Source: Clostridium sp. SCN 57-10
Lineage (GTDB): Bacteria; Bacillota; Clostridia; Oscillospirales; Butyricicoccaceae
Assembly (NCBI GenBank): GCA_001725215.1
Contig: MEFT01000096.1
Coordinates: 1-9,249, forward strand
Direction of reading: 5' to 3'
Length of the DNA stretch: 9,249 nucleotides
Both the position numbers and the translations under genes were made by a program. Under the pieces are notes generated by a model, which saw nothing but the letters and a program-made list of their open reading frames with translations, did not search any database and was not told where the DNA came from. Shown piece after piece: positions 1 to 5,524 of this stretch (positions within the stretch are counted from its first letter, which is position 1; each line of letters opens with the position of its first letter).

Positions 1-642
1 GTTTCGCTGATGCTGCCCTATACGCTGGCGTCGCTCGTCGGCCTGCTCGCCGCCTGCATGGTGATGACCGGCCGAACCGCCGTGGAGGTCAAGGTGCAGT
101 CCGACCATGTGCTTACGGCGCCCGAGCAGAGAAAAACGGCGGGCTACCTGCTGCTCTTTCTCTTCGCCATGACAAGCGTGGCGCACATCGTTCCCGACTA
201 TGTCGTGTGCGGTGTGATCATCGCGGCGGTGCTGCTTATGGATGGGCGCATTCTGCGCAAGCCGGATTACGCGCTGCTGCTCACGTTTGTATTTCTGTTT
301 GTGTTCATCGGAAACATGAAGCGTATTCCCGAAATCAGCCTCTGGCTGCATGGCGTGATACGTGGCCGTGAAATACTGACGTCGATCCTCGCAAGCCAGG
401 TCATCAGCAACGTTCCCGCGGCCATTCTGCTTTCCGGCTTTACCGACCGCATACCGGCGCTGATCGTCGGCACAAACTTGGGCGGGCTGGGCACGATCAT
501 CGCCTCGATGGCAAGTCTGATTTCGTTTAAATATTACGGTATGACGGAGGGAAAGCGGAACGGCGCGTATCTTGGCGTGTTTACGCTGCTTAATCTGATC
601 TTTCTTGCGGCGCTGGTCGCGCTGCACGCGCTCATAACATAA
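1..642 (+). CDS. SLC13/ArsB-like anion permease, C-terminal part (5' truncated by window edge)
   Basis: This is the end of an inner-membrane anion or dicarboxylate permease of the SLC13/ArsB/citrate-transporter-like superfamily (ion transporter fold). The frame is open to the window edge, so the true start lies upstream and the ATG at 10 is not a believable start. Several strongly hydrophobic segments are visible. The key family signature lies near the C-terminus: a SNVPAAILLSGF stretch followed by GTNLGGLGTIIAS, the second re-entrant/helix-break motif that forms half of the substrate and cation site. It ends in a further transmembrane helix. The stop at 640-642 is followed within five bases by a strong hairpin terminator, so it ends its transcript. 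Substrate cannot be told from this fragment. The neighbouring YeiH-like exporter hints at sulfur or organic anion traffic, but that is inference from proximity only. Confidence 0.85.
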   Translation, partial: VSLMLPYTLASLVGLLAACMVMTGRTAVEVKVQSDHVLTAPEQRKTAGYLLLFLFAMTSVAHIVPDYVVCGVIIAAVLLMDGRILRKPDYALLLTFVFLFVFIGNMKRIPEISLWLHGVIRGREILTSILASQVISNVPAAILLSGFTDRIPALIVGTNLGGLGTIIASMASLISFKYYGMTEGKRNGAYLGVFTLLNLIFLAALVALHALIT

Positions 643-646
643 AACG

Positions 647-684
647 AACCGCCCCGGTAAAGTTAGCTTTACCGGGGCGGTTTT
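647..684. terminator. Intrinsic terminator, probably bidirectional
   Basis: A perfect 16-bp stem (647-662 paired with 667-682, arm AACCGCCCCGGTAAAG) closes on a 4-base loop (TTAG). It runs into TTTT on the plus strand and has AAAAC on the other side, giving T's on the minus strand. It sits between two convergent genes, the permease (stop 642) and the YeiH-like pseudogene (stop 707), so it can serve both. The T-tract is short, but the GC-rich stem is very stable. Confidence 0.88.
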
Positions 685-706
685 GCGCCATAATATACGT
701 AGGCGA

Positions 707-1647
707 TTATCTTAAGATAGTGAATTGCACGGCGAGTGAGGTTAGAGAAAGGACAACCCAGCAGACAAAGCCCATCAAAATCGGTTTGCCGCCGCTTTTC
801 ACTAGCTTGACCACATTGGTGTTCAGCCCGATGGAGGCCATCGCCATGACGATGACAAACTTGCCGCCGCGCGCAAGCAGGCTGCCAACACCCTCCGGCA
901 TTGGCACAAAGGTGCTAAAAACGGAGGCCGCGACAAAGCCGAGCACGAACCACGGGAATATGCTTGCGATGCGATAGCCGCCGCCCGATGCGTTGCCCGC
1001 CGCTTTTTTTGACGTATAGAACGCCAGCGCCAGCGTGATCGGCACGATCATCAGCGTTCTCGTCAGCTTGACGATGACGGCAAGATTGCCGGCGGCATCG
1101 CTGAACGCATAGCCTGCGGCAACGACGGACGAAGTATCATTGACCGCCGTTCCGGCCCACAAGCCGAAGTTGTAATCATTCATGCCCAGAACATGGCCCA
1201 GAAAGGGAAATAAGAACGCCGCGGCGACGTTAAACAGGAAAATGGTTGAAATGGCGTGCGCCACCTCATCGTCGTCGGCCCCACGCCGATCAGCGTGGCG
1301 GTTTTGCCGTCGATCTTGAGCAGCTTTGCCAGCACGAAAGCGGTGGCGAACGACGCCGTCAGCGTAAAGCACATGAGGATAAGCGTCTGACTGCCGACCT
1401 GAAAAACGTTAAAAAGATTCATGTCAAAGCCGAGTAGGATAATGGAATATTGCAACAGCTTTTTGGAGGTATACTTGATGCCGCTTTCCAGCTGAGCGGG
1501 TCGCTTCCAAAAGGCAAGCAGCATTCCGAACAGGATGCCGAACACCGGGCTGCCGATGATGGGAAAGGCTTTTCCCAAAAGCCATGCGGGAACCGCAATT
1601 GCGCCCGCAAGAAGAATGCCGGGCAATCTGCTGATGATTGTTTTCAT
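707..1647 (-). pseudogene. YeiH-family putative sulfate exporter, frameshifted by an internal deletion
   Basis: The product is a polytopic membrane protein of the YeiH/PSE (putative sulfate exporter) family. The N-terminal half reads from ATG 1647, behind a good AGGAG site, through several transmembrane helices to LIGVG near 1280. There the frame breaks. The second half, beginning ADDDEVAHAIS, continues in another frame through FGLWAGTAVNDTSSVVAAGY and VKLTRTLMIVPITL to the stop at 707-709. Family members carry about 17 residues between these two points, including the conserved CGGSAIAA-type segment. None of it is present in any frame, so about 49 or 52 bases are missing (length must be 1 modulo 3). 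Everything else is uneroded, meaning recent loss or an assembly error. An upstream in-frame ATG at 1737 has no comparable ribosome site. The gene is divergent from a LysR regulator, a common partner of YeiH genes. Confidence 0.85.
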
Positions 1648-1765
1648 AAAAAACTCCTGTTTTGCCATCGTATATTTGAAAAGCGGATGCTTCGCAGGCC
1701 GATGCGGACCCTCTAATTCCATTTTACGCGTTGACATAGAATAAGTAAAATATTATTATTTGATA

Positions 1766-1788
1766 TATAACATAAGCAAATGGTTATA
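1766..1788. promoter_or_regulatory. Candidate LysR operator in the divergent promoter region
   Basis: TATAAC (1766-1771) and GTTATA (1783-1788) form a perfect 6-bp inverted repeat with an 11-base spacer. The whole lies in the AT-rich gap between the exporter pseudogene and the LysR gene. Interrupted dyads of the T-N11-A type are the usual binding sites of LysR-family proteins, which commonly sit in such divergent gaps and autoregulate. The repeat covers an ATG at 1780 that could be mistaken for the LysR start. A TTGCTT element at 1779-1774 on the minus strand, with AT-rich sequence about 17 bases on, could be the exporter promoter. That part is weak. Confidence 0.4.
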
Positions 1789-1803
1789 GATAGAGGAATG
1801 AAC

Positions 1804-2691
1804 ATGACGCTCAGGCACTTTAAAATATTTGTCGCGGTTTGTGACACAATGAGTATGACGGCAGCGGCAGAAGAACTTTATATCTCGCAGTCGGCCGTCA
1901 GCCAGACAATTGCCGATCTGGAACAGTTTTATCACATTAGGCTGTTCGAGCGCTTATCACGCAGGCTTTATCTGACGCAGGCGGGGGGGAAGCTGCTCGG
2001 GTATGCCCGCCATATGGTCAGCATGAACGCCGACATCGAAAAGGATATGAAAACGCTGCGTGATACGGGGCTGGTTCGGGTGGGGGCAAGCGTCACCGTC
2101 GGCTCGACGGTATTGCCGCGGCTCGTCTCGGAATTTCGCAAAGCAAACCCGTCGATCCACATCGAAGTGTTTGAAGCCAATACCGAGCAGATCAGCGAAC
2201 GGCTGCTGACCGACAAAACCGATATCGGAATTGTGGAGGGGGAGTGCATGTCGCCCGATCTTTTAAGCATCTCATTGACGGACGACGAGCTGGTGCTCAT
2301 CTGTGGCAGGCATCATCGGCTTGCAAGCGTAACGGTGGTTCCGCCCCATGAACTGCAGCAAGAGGACTTTATCATTCGCGAGCCGGGAAGCGGCACACGC
2401 CAAACGTTTGAAGATATGATGAAAGCTCATGCACTGTCGTGGAAAGCCGCATGGGTGTGCAACAATGCAGACACCATAAAAGCCGCAGTGGCGGCCGGGT
2501 TGGGGGTTTCAGTCTTATCGGCGCGCACCGTGGAAAAAGAAGCGCGTGCGGGTGAGCTGATGATGAAACCCATTCAAGGCATCCGCTTTATGAGAACGTT
2601 TAAAATCATCTATCATAAAAATAAGTATTTGACCGAGCAGATGACGAAATTCACGGATTATGCGCGCCTTATGTGTGAGGAAAAAGAATAG
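1804..2691 (+). CDS. LysR-family transcriptional regulator
   Basis: This is a DNA-binding transcription factor of 295 residues, the normal LTTR length. An N-terminal winged helix-turn-helix occupies roughly residues 1-60 (AAAEELYISQSAVSQTIADL). A linker helix follows, then a periplasmic-binding-protein-like effector domain from about residue 90. That domain contains REPGSGTR, typical of the CysL/YeiE/CbbR-like branch that often regulates sulfur or carbon anion metabolism. The start at 1804 is chosen because AGAGGA (1792-1797) lies six bases upstream. In-frame ATGs at 1780 and 1798 lack this spacing, and 1780 overlaps the putative operator. The gene is divergent from the YeiH-like exporter, so regulating that gene is the likely role. 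With the exporter broken, the regulator may be orphaned. The effector ligand cannot be read from sequence. Confidence 0.92.
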   Translation: MTLRHFKIFVAVCDTMSMTAAAEELYISQSAVSQTIADLEQFYHIRLFERLSRRLYLTQAGGKLLGYARHMVSMNADIEKDMKTLRDTGLVRVGASVTVGSTVLPRLVSEFRKANPSIHIEVFEANTEQISERLLTDKTDIGIVEGECMSPDLLSISLTDDELVLICGRHHRLASVTVVPPHELQQEDFIIREPGSGTRQTFEDMMKAHALSWKAAWVCNNADTIKAAVAAGLGVSVLSARTVEKEARAGELMMKPIQGIRFMRTFKIIYHKNKYLTEQMTKFTDYARLMCEEKE

Positions 2692-2741
2692 GCTGCGGAT
2701 GACGGCACAAAAACCGTATAAACCGCAGTCACGAGGCGAAA

Positions 2742-2770
2742 GGGAAACGCCGAAGGAAACAGCGTTTCCC
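2742..2770. repeat. Hairpin between convergent genes, possible weak terminator
   Basis: GGGAAACGC (2742-2750) pairs perfectly with GCGTTTCCC (2762-2770) across an 11-base loop. A second GGAAAC at 2755-2760 can pair with the same right arm (GTTTCC, 2764-2769) in a 3-base-loop hairpin, so two structures are mutually exclusive. It lies between the convergent LysR gene (stop 2691) and the small HMA-like gene (stop 2784). There is no real T-tract on either strand, only TTTC on the minus side, so terminator function is uncertain. Confidence 0.4.
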
Positions 2771-2783
2771 CCGGCGCGCGAGC

Positions 2784-2993
2784 TTATTCGTAAATGATTT
2801 TGAAGCCAGTGTGCTCGATGCAGTTTTTTAACTCGATTTCGGTTGCGGGTTCGTTATAGCGAACCTCGACCGTTCCTGTTTGCAAGTTTACGCCGACTTC
2901 GTTAACTCCCTGCACCTTGTTGAGCGCATTCTTAAGCTGCGTTTTGCATTCTTTGTTTTGCATTCCCGAAACGCTGCATAGCATCGTGTTCAT
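2784..2993 (-). CDS. Small heavy-metal-associated (HMA)-like domain protein lacking the CxxC motif
   Basis: A 69-residue protein that is essentially one HMA/copper-chaperone-like ferredoxin fold. It shows a first strand ending in SGM, a helix (KTQLKNALNKVQGV), two strands (EVGVNLQTGTVEVRY), a second helix and the closing TGFKI. In metal-binding members the motif is GMxCxxC. Here it is GMQNKEC, so Asn13 replaces the first cysteine and only Cys16 remains, with Cys6 and Cys58 elsewhere. Classical Cu(I) or Zn(II) binding is therefore doubtful. It may bind metal differently or use the fold for another purpose. The start is supported by GGAGG (3005-3001) seven bases upstream. The ATG overlaps the stop of the preceding 49-codon gene by four bases (ATGA), so translation is likely coupled. 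It is the last gene of a minus-strand set of small genes. Confidence 0.8.
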   Translation of the reverse strand: MNTMLCSVSGMQNKECKTQLKNALNKVQGVNEVGVNLQTGTVEVRYNEPATEIELKNCIEHTGFKIIYE

Positions 2994-3139
2994 GCATTGT
3001 CCTCCATCGATCCGGCTTGATGCAGGCCGATCTTTTTACTGTGCGCAATACCCAAGTCCGAATTTTCTTTGGGCTTTATTTTGCGAAGCTTGGTGTTGGT
3101 CTTCGGCCTGTCCTTCTGCCTGTTCTTATTGTTATTCAT
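2990..3139 (-). CDS. Small basic hydrophilic protein, 49 aa, unknown function
   Basis: Unrecognised. The frame encodes 49 residues, opening MNNNKNRQKDRPKTNTKLRK and ending GSMEDNA, rich in Lys, Arg and Asn, with no transmembrane segment, signal peptide or cysteine. Support that it is real: AAGGA about nine bases before the ATG; the start overlaps the stop of the upstream 44-codon gene as ATGA; and its own stop overlaps the start of the HMA-like gene the same way. Its last codons carry that gene's Shine-Dalgarno. Such charged, probably disordered small proteins are often nucleic-acid-binding or spore-associated, but that is inference from composition and promoter, not homology. It is short enough to be missed by automated annotation. 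Confidence 0.62.
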   Translation of the reverse strand: MNNNKNRQKDRPKTNTKLRKIKPKENSDLGIAHSKKIGLHQAGSMEDNA

Positions 3140-3270
3140 TTGTTGTCATCCTTGTTCTGCAAACCGAAAGCCGCCCGCGCGCTTTCCGCGTTCGGATCGT
3201 GCTTTACATGTTTTGAGTGGAATTTGTGATCATCTTTTTTATGCTTGGCAGAGCCCTTTTTCTGATCCAT
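3136..3270 (-). CDS. Small His/Lys/Asp-rich protein, 44 aa, with HxxH repeats
   Basis: A 44-residue hydrophilic protein. Residues 15-24 place histidines every third position (H15, H18, H21, H24, plus H10), giving HxxHxxHxxH, followed by a tail KHDPNAESARAAFGLQNKD. Regular HxxH spacing could bind Ni, Co, Zn or Cu, which is notable upstream of an HMA-like protein, but this is inference. The tail resembles what I remember of a very short uncharacterised clostridial family (annotated CPC_1213-like). I cannot verify that here. The start has a good AGGAG seven bases upstream (3282-3278). An in-frame ATG at 3300 lacks a good site and is rejected. The stop overlaps the next start as ATGA. No signal peptide or membrane segment is visible. 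Confidence 0.68.
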   Translation of the reverse strand: MDQKKGSAKHKKDDHKFHSKHVKHDPNAESARAAFGLQNKDDNK

Positions 3271-3323
3271 GCATTCACTCCTGTTCGCGACTGAAACCAT
3301 ACCTTTGTGCATCAAGCGTGTGC

Positions 3324-3482
3324 TTATGATTTTGTCTTGTCGTTGCCCGGACGGTGACGGCTTCCACTTTGCTTTTTGGAGTTTCTGCTTTCACCATCCG
3401 CCCCGCTTTCCGCCATGGTGGGTCCGCCGCCGGATTTTTCTTTGCGGATATTTTTGGGATCAAGCTGACTGTCTTTGGCCAT
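3324..3482 (-). CDS. Small hydrophilic protein, 52 aa, first gene of the small-gene set
   Basis: Unrecognised. A 52-residue charged, Gly/Ser/Lys-rich protein opening MAKDSQLDPKNIRKEKSGGG and ending in a basic tail (RHRPGNDKTKS), with no cysteine, membrane segment or signal peptide. It is probably disordered. The start is well supported by GAGGTG (3494-3489) six bases upstream. A GCATA-N17-CATACTA element resembling a sigma-G promoter lies directly upstream, which would place expression in the forespore. Composition is compatible with a minor small spore protein, but no classical SASP motif is visible. The gap to the next gene is 53 bases and contains only that gene's ribosome site. A frame overlapping it at 3463-3275 (TTG start, 62 codons) is judged a shadow. 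Confidence 0.62.
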   Translation of the reverse strand: MAKDSQLDPKNIRKEKSGGGPTMAESGADGESRNSKKQSGSRHRPGNDKTKS

Positions 3483-3499
3483 CTGATTCACCTCGCAAT

Positions 3500-3528
3500 T
3501 AGTATGGATTTGATGGCGTGCCTTATGC
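3500..3528 (-). promoter_or_regulatory. Candidate sigma-G (forespore) promoter for the small-gene set
   Basis: On the minus strand GCATA (3528-3524) is followed by 17 bases and CATACTA (3506-3500). The B. subtilis sigma-G consensus is GHATR, 17-18 bases, CATWHTA, so every defined position matches. Transcription would begin near 3493, at the edge of the Shine-Dalgarno GAGGTG, giving an unusually short leader of about 11 bases. That is the main reason for caution. No competing sigma-A hexamers at good spacing were found just upstream of 3482 on this strand. Confidence 0.5.
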
Positions 3529-3583
3529 CCACACCGCCATAGTCGAGCGGCCGTTTTGGCGAAACAAATATTTCCCGGGACAC

Positions 3584-3612
3584 TTGAATCCGGAAACCGA
3601 AAAATGTAAAAT
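3584..3612 (+). promoter_or_regulatory. Sigma-A-like promoter for the flavodoxin-SDR genes
   Basis: TTGAAT (3584-3589) and TAAAAT (3607-3612) are separated by exactly 17 bases. This is a good vegetative promoter, about 90 bases upstream of the flavodoxin-like start at 3702. The leader between them contains a small dyad, GATGC (3635-3639) with GCATC (3646-3650), of unknown meaning. The 219-base gap 3483-3701 holds this promoter, the divergent candidate sigma-G element, and no convincing gene. Confidence 0.6.
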
Positions 3613-3701
3613 TACACTCAAGACACAGTAACACGATGCCGGAGAGCATCCGGAATCGGTCGCAAAACAGCGAGCCAAATTTTGCGTAAGGAGAATCATG
3701 T

Positions 3702-4202
3702 ATGGTCATTGTTTATGAATCGAAAACGGGGTTTACGAAACGGTATGCAGAGATGCTCGCGGCGAAAACGAAATGGAAAGTCATTCTGGCAAAAGAAGCT
3801 TCCCAAATTGGTAGGCAGGAAGAAGTTATCTTTCTCGGCTGGATGAAGGCGGGAAAGATACAAGGGCTTGATCGGGTGCGGAGCTGCAACATCAAGGCTG
3901 TATGCGGCTCGGGCACGAGTCGTACCGCGGAGCCCGATACCCAAACGGTGATTTCCCGCAACAAGATTGAAACGATACCGTTTTTTTATCTGCGCGGCGG
4001 ATGCTTCCCGCTAAAAGATGTGAAGGGCATGGATAAAATCATGCTTACCATGTTTGTCAATATGCTGAAAAAACGTAAGGATAAAGACGAAAAAATCGAA
4101 GAAGCGATCTCCATTATTGAAAACGGTTTTGACGGGGTCAAAGAGGAAAACCTTGCCCCTGTGCTCCAATGGCTGCACGAAAACAACGAGGCGCGCCTAT
4201 GA
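3702..4202 (+). CDS. Flavodoxin-domain protein
   Basis: A 166-residue protein with a flavodoxin-like alpha/beta fold, expected to bind FMN and act in electron transfer or as a quinone or protoporphyrinogen-type reductase. The N-terminal strand and phosphate-binding loop read VIVYESKTGFTKRYAEMLA (residues 2-20), with the S-K-T-G-F-T loop at 7-12. A second strand ends IFLGWMKAGKIQGLD (43-57), typical of the short flavodoxin families related to HemG. YLRGG at 96-100 is another conserved element of this group. The C-terminal third is helical and charged. The start follows AAGGAGA (3688-3694) at seven bases; ATG 3698 is too close and out of frame. The stop overlaps the SDR start as ATGA, so the two are probably translated together. 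The substrate is unknown. Confidence 0.82.
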   Translation: MVIVYESKTGFTKRYAEMLAAKTKWKVILAKEASQIGRQEEVIFLGWMKAGKIQGLDRVRSCNIKAVCGSGTSRTAEPDTQTVISRNKIETIPFFYLRGGCFPLKDVKGMDKIMLTMFVNMLKKRKDKDEKIEEAISIIENGFDGVKEENLAPVLQWLHENNEARL

Positions 4203-4987
4203 AGCATGTGGTGATCACGGGCAGCACACGTGGCGTAGGGCTTTTCATGGCAAAAGAATTTCTGGCGGCCGGATGCAGTGTTACGCTGTCCGGCCGTGGG
4301 AAAGAGCTGCCCGAAGCGGCTCGGAACGAGCTGAAGCCCTATGAGCAAAATTACATCTATATCCCGTGTGACGTCCAGCAAAAAGCGAGCTTGCAAAACC
4401 TTTGGGATACCTCATGCAAACGGTGGGGCAGCGTCGACGTGTGGATCAACAACGCGGGGCAAAACGTACCGCACGAAAATGTGTGGGAAACGGGAGAAGC
4501 ATACACGGAAAATGTCATTCACACCAATCTGACCGGTATGATCTTCGGCTCTCAAATTGCCGCGGAGGGAATGCTGAAGCAGGGCTCGGGCGCGATATAC
4601 AGCATGGAAGGCCTTGGATCCGACGGTATGATACAGCGCAAAACTATCCTTTACGGCACCACCAAGCGCGCGCTGCGATATTTTATGCAGGCGCTTGCCA
4701 AGGAGCTGGAGGGCACGTGCGTCATCGCGGGGCGGCTGTCGCCCGGCATGATGCTGACCGACTTTATCACGAAAACACCCGACGGAGAGCGGTCTGAGGT
4801 GATCGCCGACGCAAAGTTCGTCAAGCTGTTCAACGCGCTGGCAGACCGGCCCGAAACGGTGGCGCGGTTTTTGGTGCCCAGAATGTTGAGCAATACCAAA
4901 AATAACGTTCTCATTGCCTGGCTGACAAACAGAAAGGCGGCATGGCGCTTTGCAACGGCAGGCATGCGGAAAGAAAAGCTCATCTGA
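4199..4987 (+). CDS. Short-chain dehydrogenase/reductase, NYC1/NOL-like active site
   Basis: A 262-residue classical SDR oxidoreductase with a Rossmann fold. The cofactor glycine motif is TGSTRGVG (7-14), the adenine-contact region CDV (57-59), and the structural motif NNAG (84-87). Asn110 and the YxxxK pair Tyr152/Lys156 complete most of the active site, and SPG at 181-183 closes the cofactor site. The catalytic serine is probably Ser141 in MEGLGSDG, eleven residues before the tyrosine instead of the usual twelve to fourteen. That segment resembles the FNMDGAGSGG segment of plant chlorophyll b reductases (NYC1/NOL) as I recall it. The host is unlikely to make chlorophyll, so the substrate is probably another cyclic or tetrapyrrole-like carbonyl, or unrelated. 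The start overlaps the flavodoxin stop (ATGA). A longer reading from ATG 4169 has no support. Confidence 0.87.
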   Translation: MKHVVITGSTRGVGLFMAKEFLAAGCSVTLSGRGKELPEAARNELKPYEQNYIYIPCDVQQKASLQNLWDTSCKRWGSVDVWINNAGQNVPHENVWETGEAYTENVIHTNLTGMIFGSQIAAEGMLKQGSGAIYSMEGLGSDGMIQRKTILYGTTKRALRYFMQALAKELEGTCVIAGRLSPGMMLTDFITKTPDGERSEVIADAKFVKLFNALADRPETVARFLVPRMLSNTKNNVLIAWLTNRKAAWRFATAGMRKEKLI

Positions 4988-5025
4988 GGGCGGCGCGAAC
5001 GTTAAGAATAGGGGGGCGAATCACA

Positions 5026-5217
5026 ATGGGCGAGTATACAAAGCAGGAGCTGGAGGAGGCAATGGTTTCCCTTGCCTCCACCCTGCATAAATGCGAGAAG
5101 ATACAGGAGGGCGGCAAGCTGCAGTCCTCCCAGAAGACGCTGAACGACAGGCGCGTGAAGGCGCTGCGGCTCGCACTCGATTTGCTGGAAAAAGAGCTGG
5201 GGCGCGACGGTATATAG
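5026..5217 (+). CDS. Small helical protein, 63 aa, unknown function
   Basis: Unrecognised as a named family. The 63 residues are charged and predicted almost wholly helical: two amphipathic helices (about 5-25 and 38-60) joined by a polar turn (GGKLQSSQKTLND). This suggests a small helical hairpin or coiled coil. There is no signal peptide or membrane segment. The start at 5026 has a G-rich ribosome site (AGGGGGG, 5010-5016) nine bases upstream. An in-frame ATG at 4942 would overlap the SDR gene and is rejected. It lies 38 bases after the SDR gene and 20 bases before the DUF1905 gene. Confidence 0.7.
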   Translation: MGEYTKQELEEAMVSLASTLHKCEKIQEGGKLQSSQKTLNDRRVKALRLALDLLEKELGRDGI

Positions 5218-5237
5218 CAGGACAGGGGAGCGGTATT

Positions 5238-5522
5238 ATGAATGCAAAGCAATACGAGTATGACGCGATCATCCGGCCTGCGGACAAAGGCGGCGCGTAT
5301 GTACCGTTTCCCTTCGATGTGCGCGCCGAGTTCGGCAAAGGGCGGGTGAAAGTTCGCGCTGAGTTTGATGGGGAGCCGTATGAGGGCAGCATCGTCAATA
5401 TGGGCGTAAAGAACGCGGATGGCTCGGTGTGCTATATCATCGGAATCCGCAAGGATATACGCGCGAAAATCGGAAAACAGCCGGGCGACAGTGTCAGAGT
5501 TGTGATACGCGAAAGGGATTGA
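5238..5522 (+). CDS. DUF1905 domain protein
   Basis: A 94-residue beta-rich protein filled by a single DUF1905 domain. It shows the opening strand YEYDAIIRP, the central VPFPFDVRAEFGKGRVKVRAEFDG region, GSIVNMG, and the closing IGIRKDIRAKIGKQPGDSV. Function is unknown. In many bacteria this domain is fused to a C-terminal YdeI/OmdA helical domain. Here it stands alone, and a YdeI-like tail instead appears on the DUF1801 protein two genes on. The start has AGGGGAG (5224-5230) seven bases upstream. The next gene begins three bases after the stop, so co-translation is likely. Confidence 0.85.
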   Translation: MNAKQYEYDAIIRPADKGGAYVPFPFDVRAEFGKGRVKVRAEFDGEPYEGSIVNMGVKNADGSVCYIIGIRKDIRAKIGKQPGDSVRVVIRERD

Positions 5523-5524
5523 CG

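Noticed and set aside
707..1647. Programmed frameshift in the YeiH-like gene
   Set aside because: No slippery heptamer is seen at the break and conserved residues are physically missing, so recoding would not restore the protein. A deletion explains it better.
2917..3329. Overlapping plus-strand frames rich in Cys, Phe and Ser
   Set aside because: They are antisense to the small-gene set, which has ribosome sites and exact ATGA overlaps. The plus frames mutually overlap and look like translations of Lys-rich antisense codons.
3275..3463. 62-codon minus frame starting with TTG and ending just before the 44-residue gene
   Set aside because: It overlaps the better supported 52-codon gene in another frame, needs a TTG start, and has no clear ribosome site.
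3587..3660. Short repeat ATCCGGAAAC / ATCCGGAATC in the leader upstream of the flavodoxin gene
   Set aside because: Only two imperfect copies of about ten bases, with no regular spacing or link to a known regulator; compatible with chance.
3488..3709. 73-codon minus frame in the divergent promoter gap
   Set aside because: It overlaps the flavodoxin start, has no ribosome site, and covers both predicted promoters.
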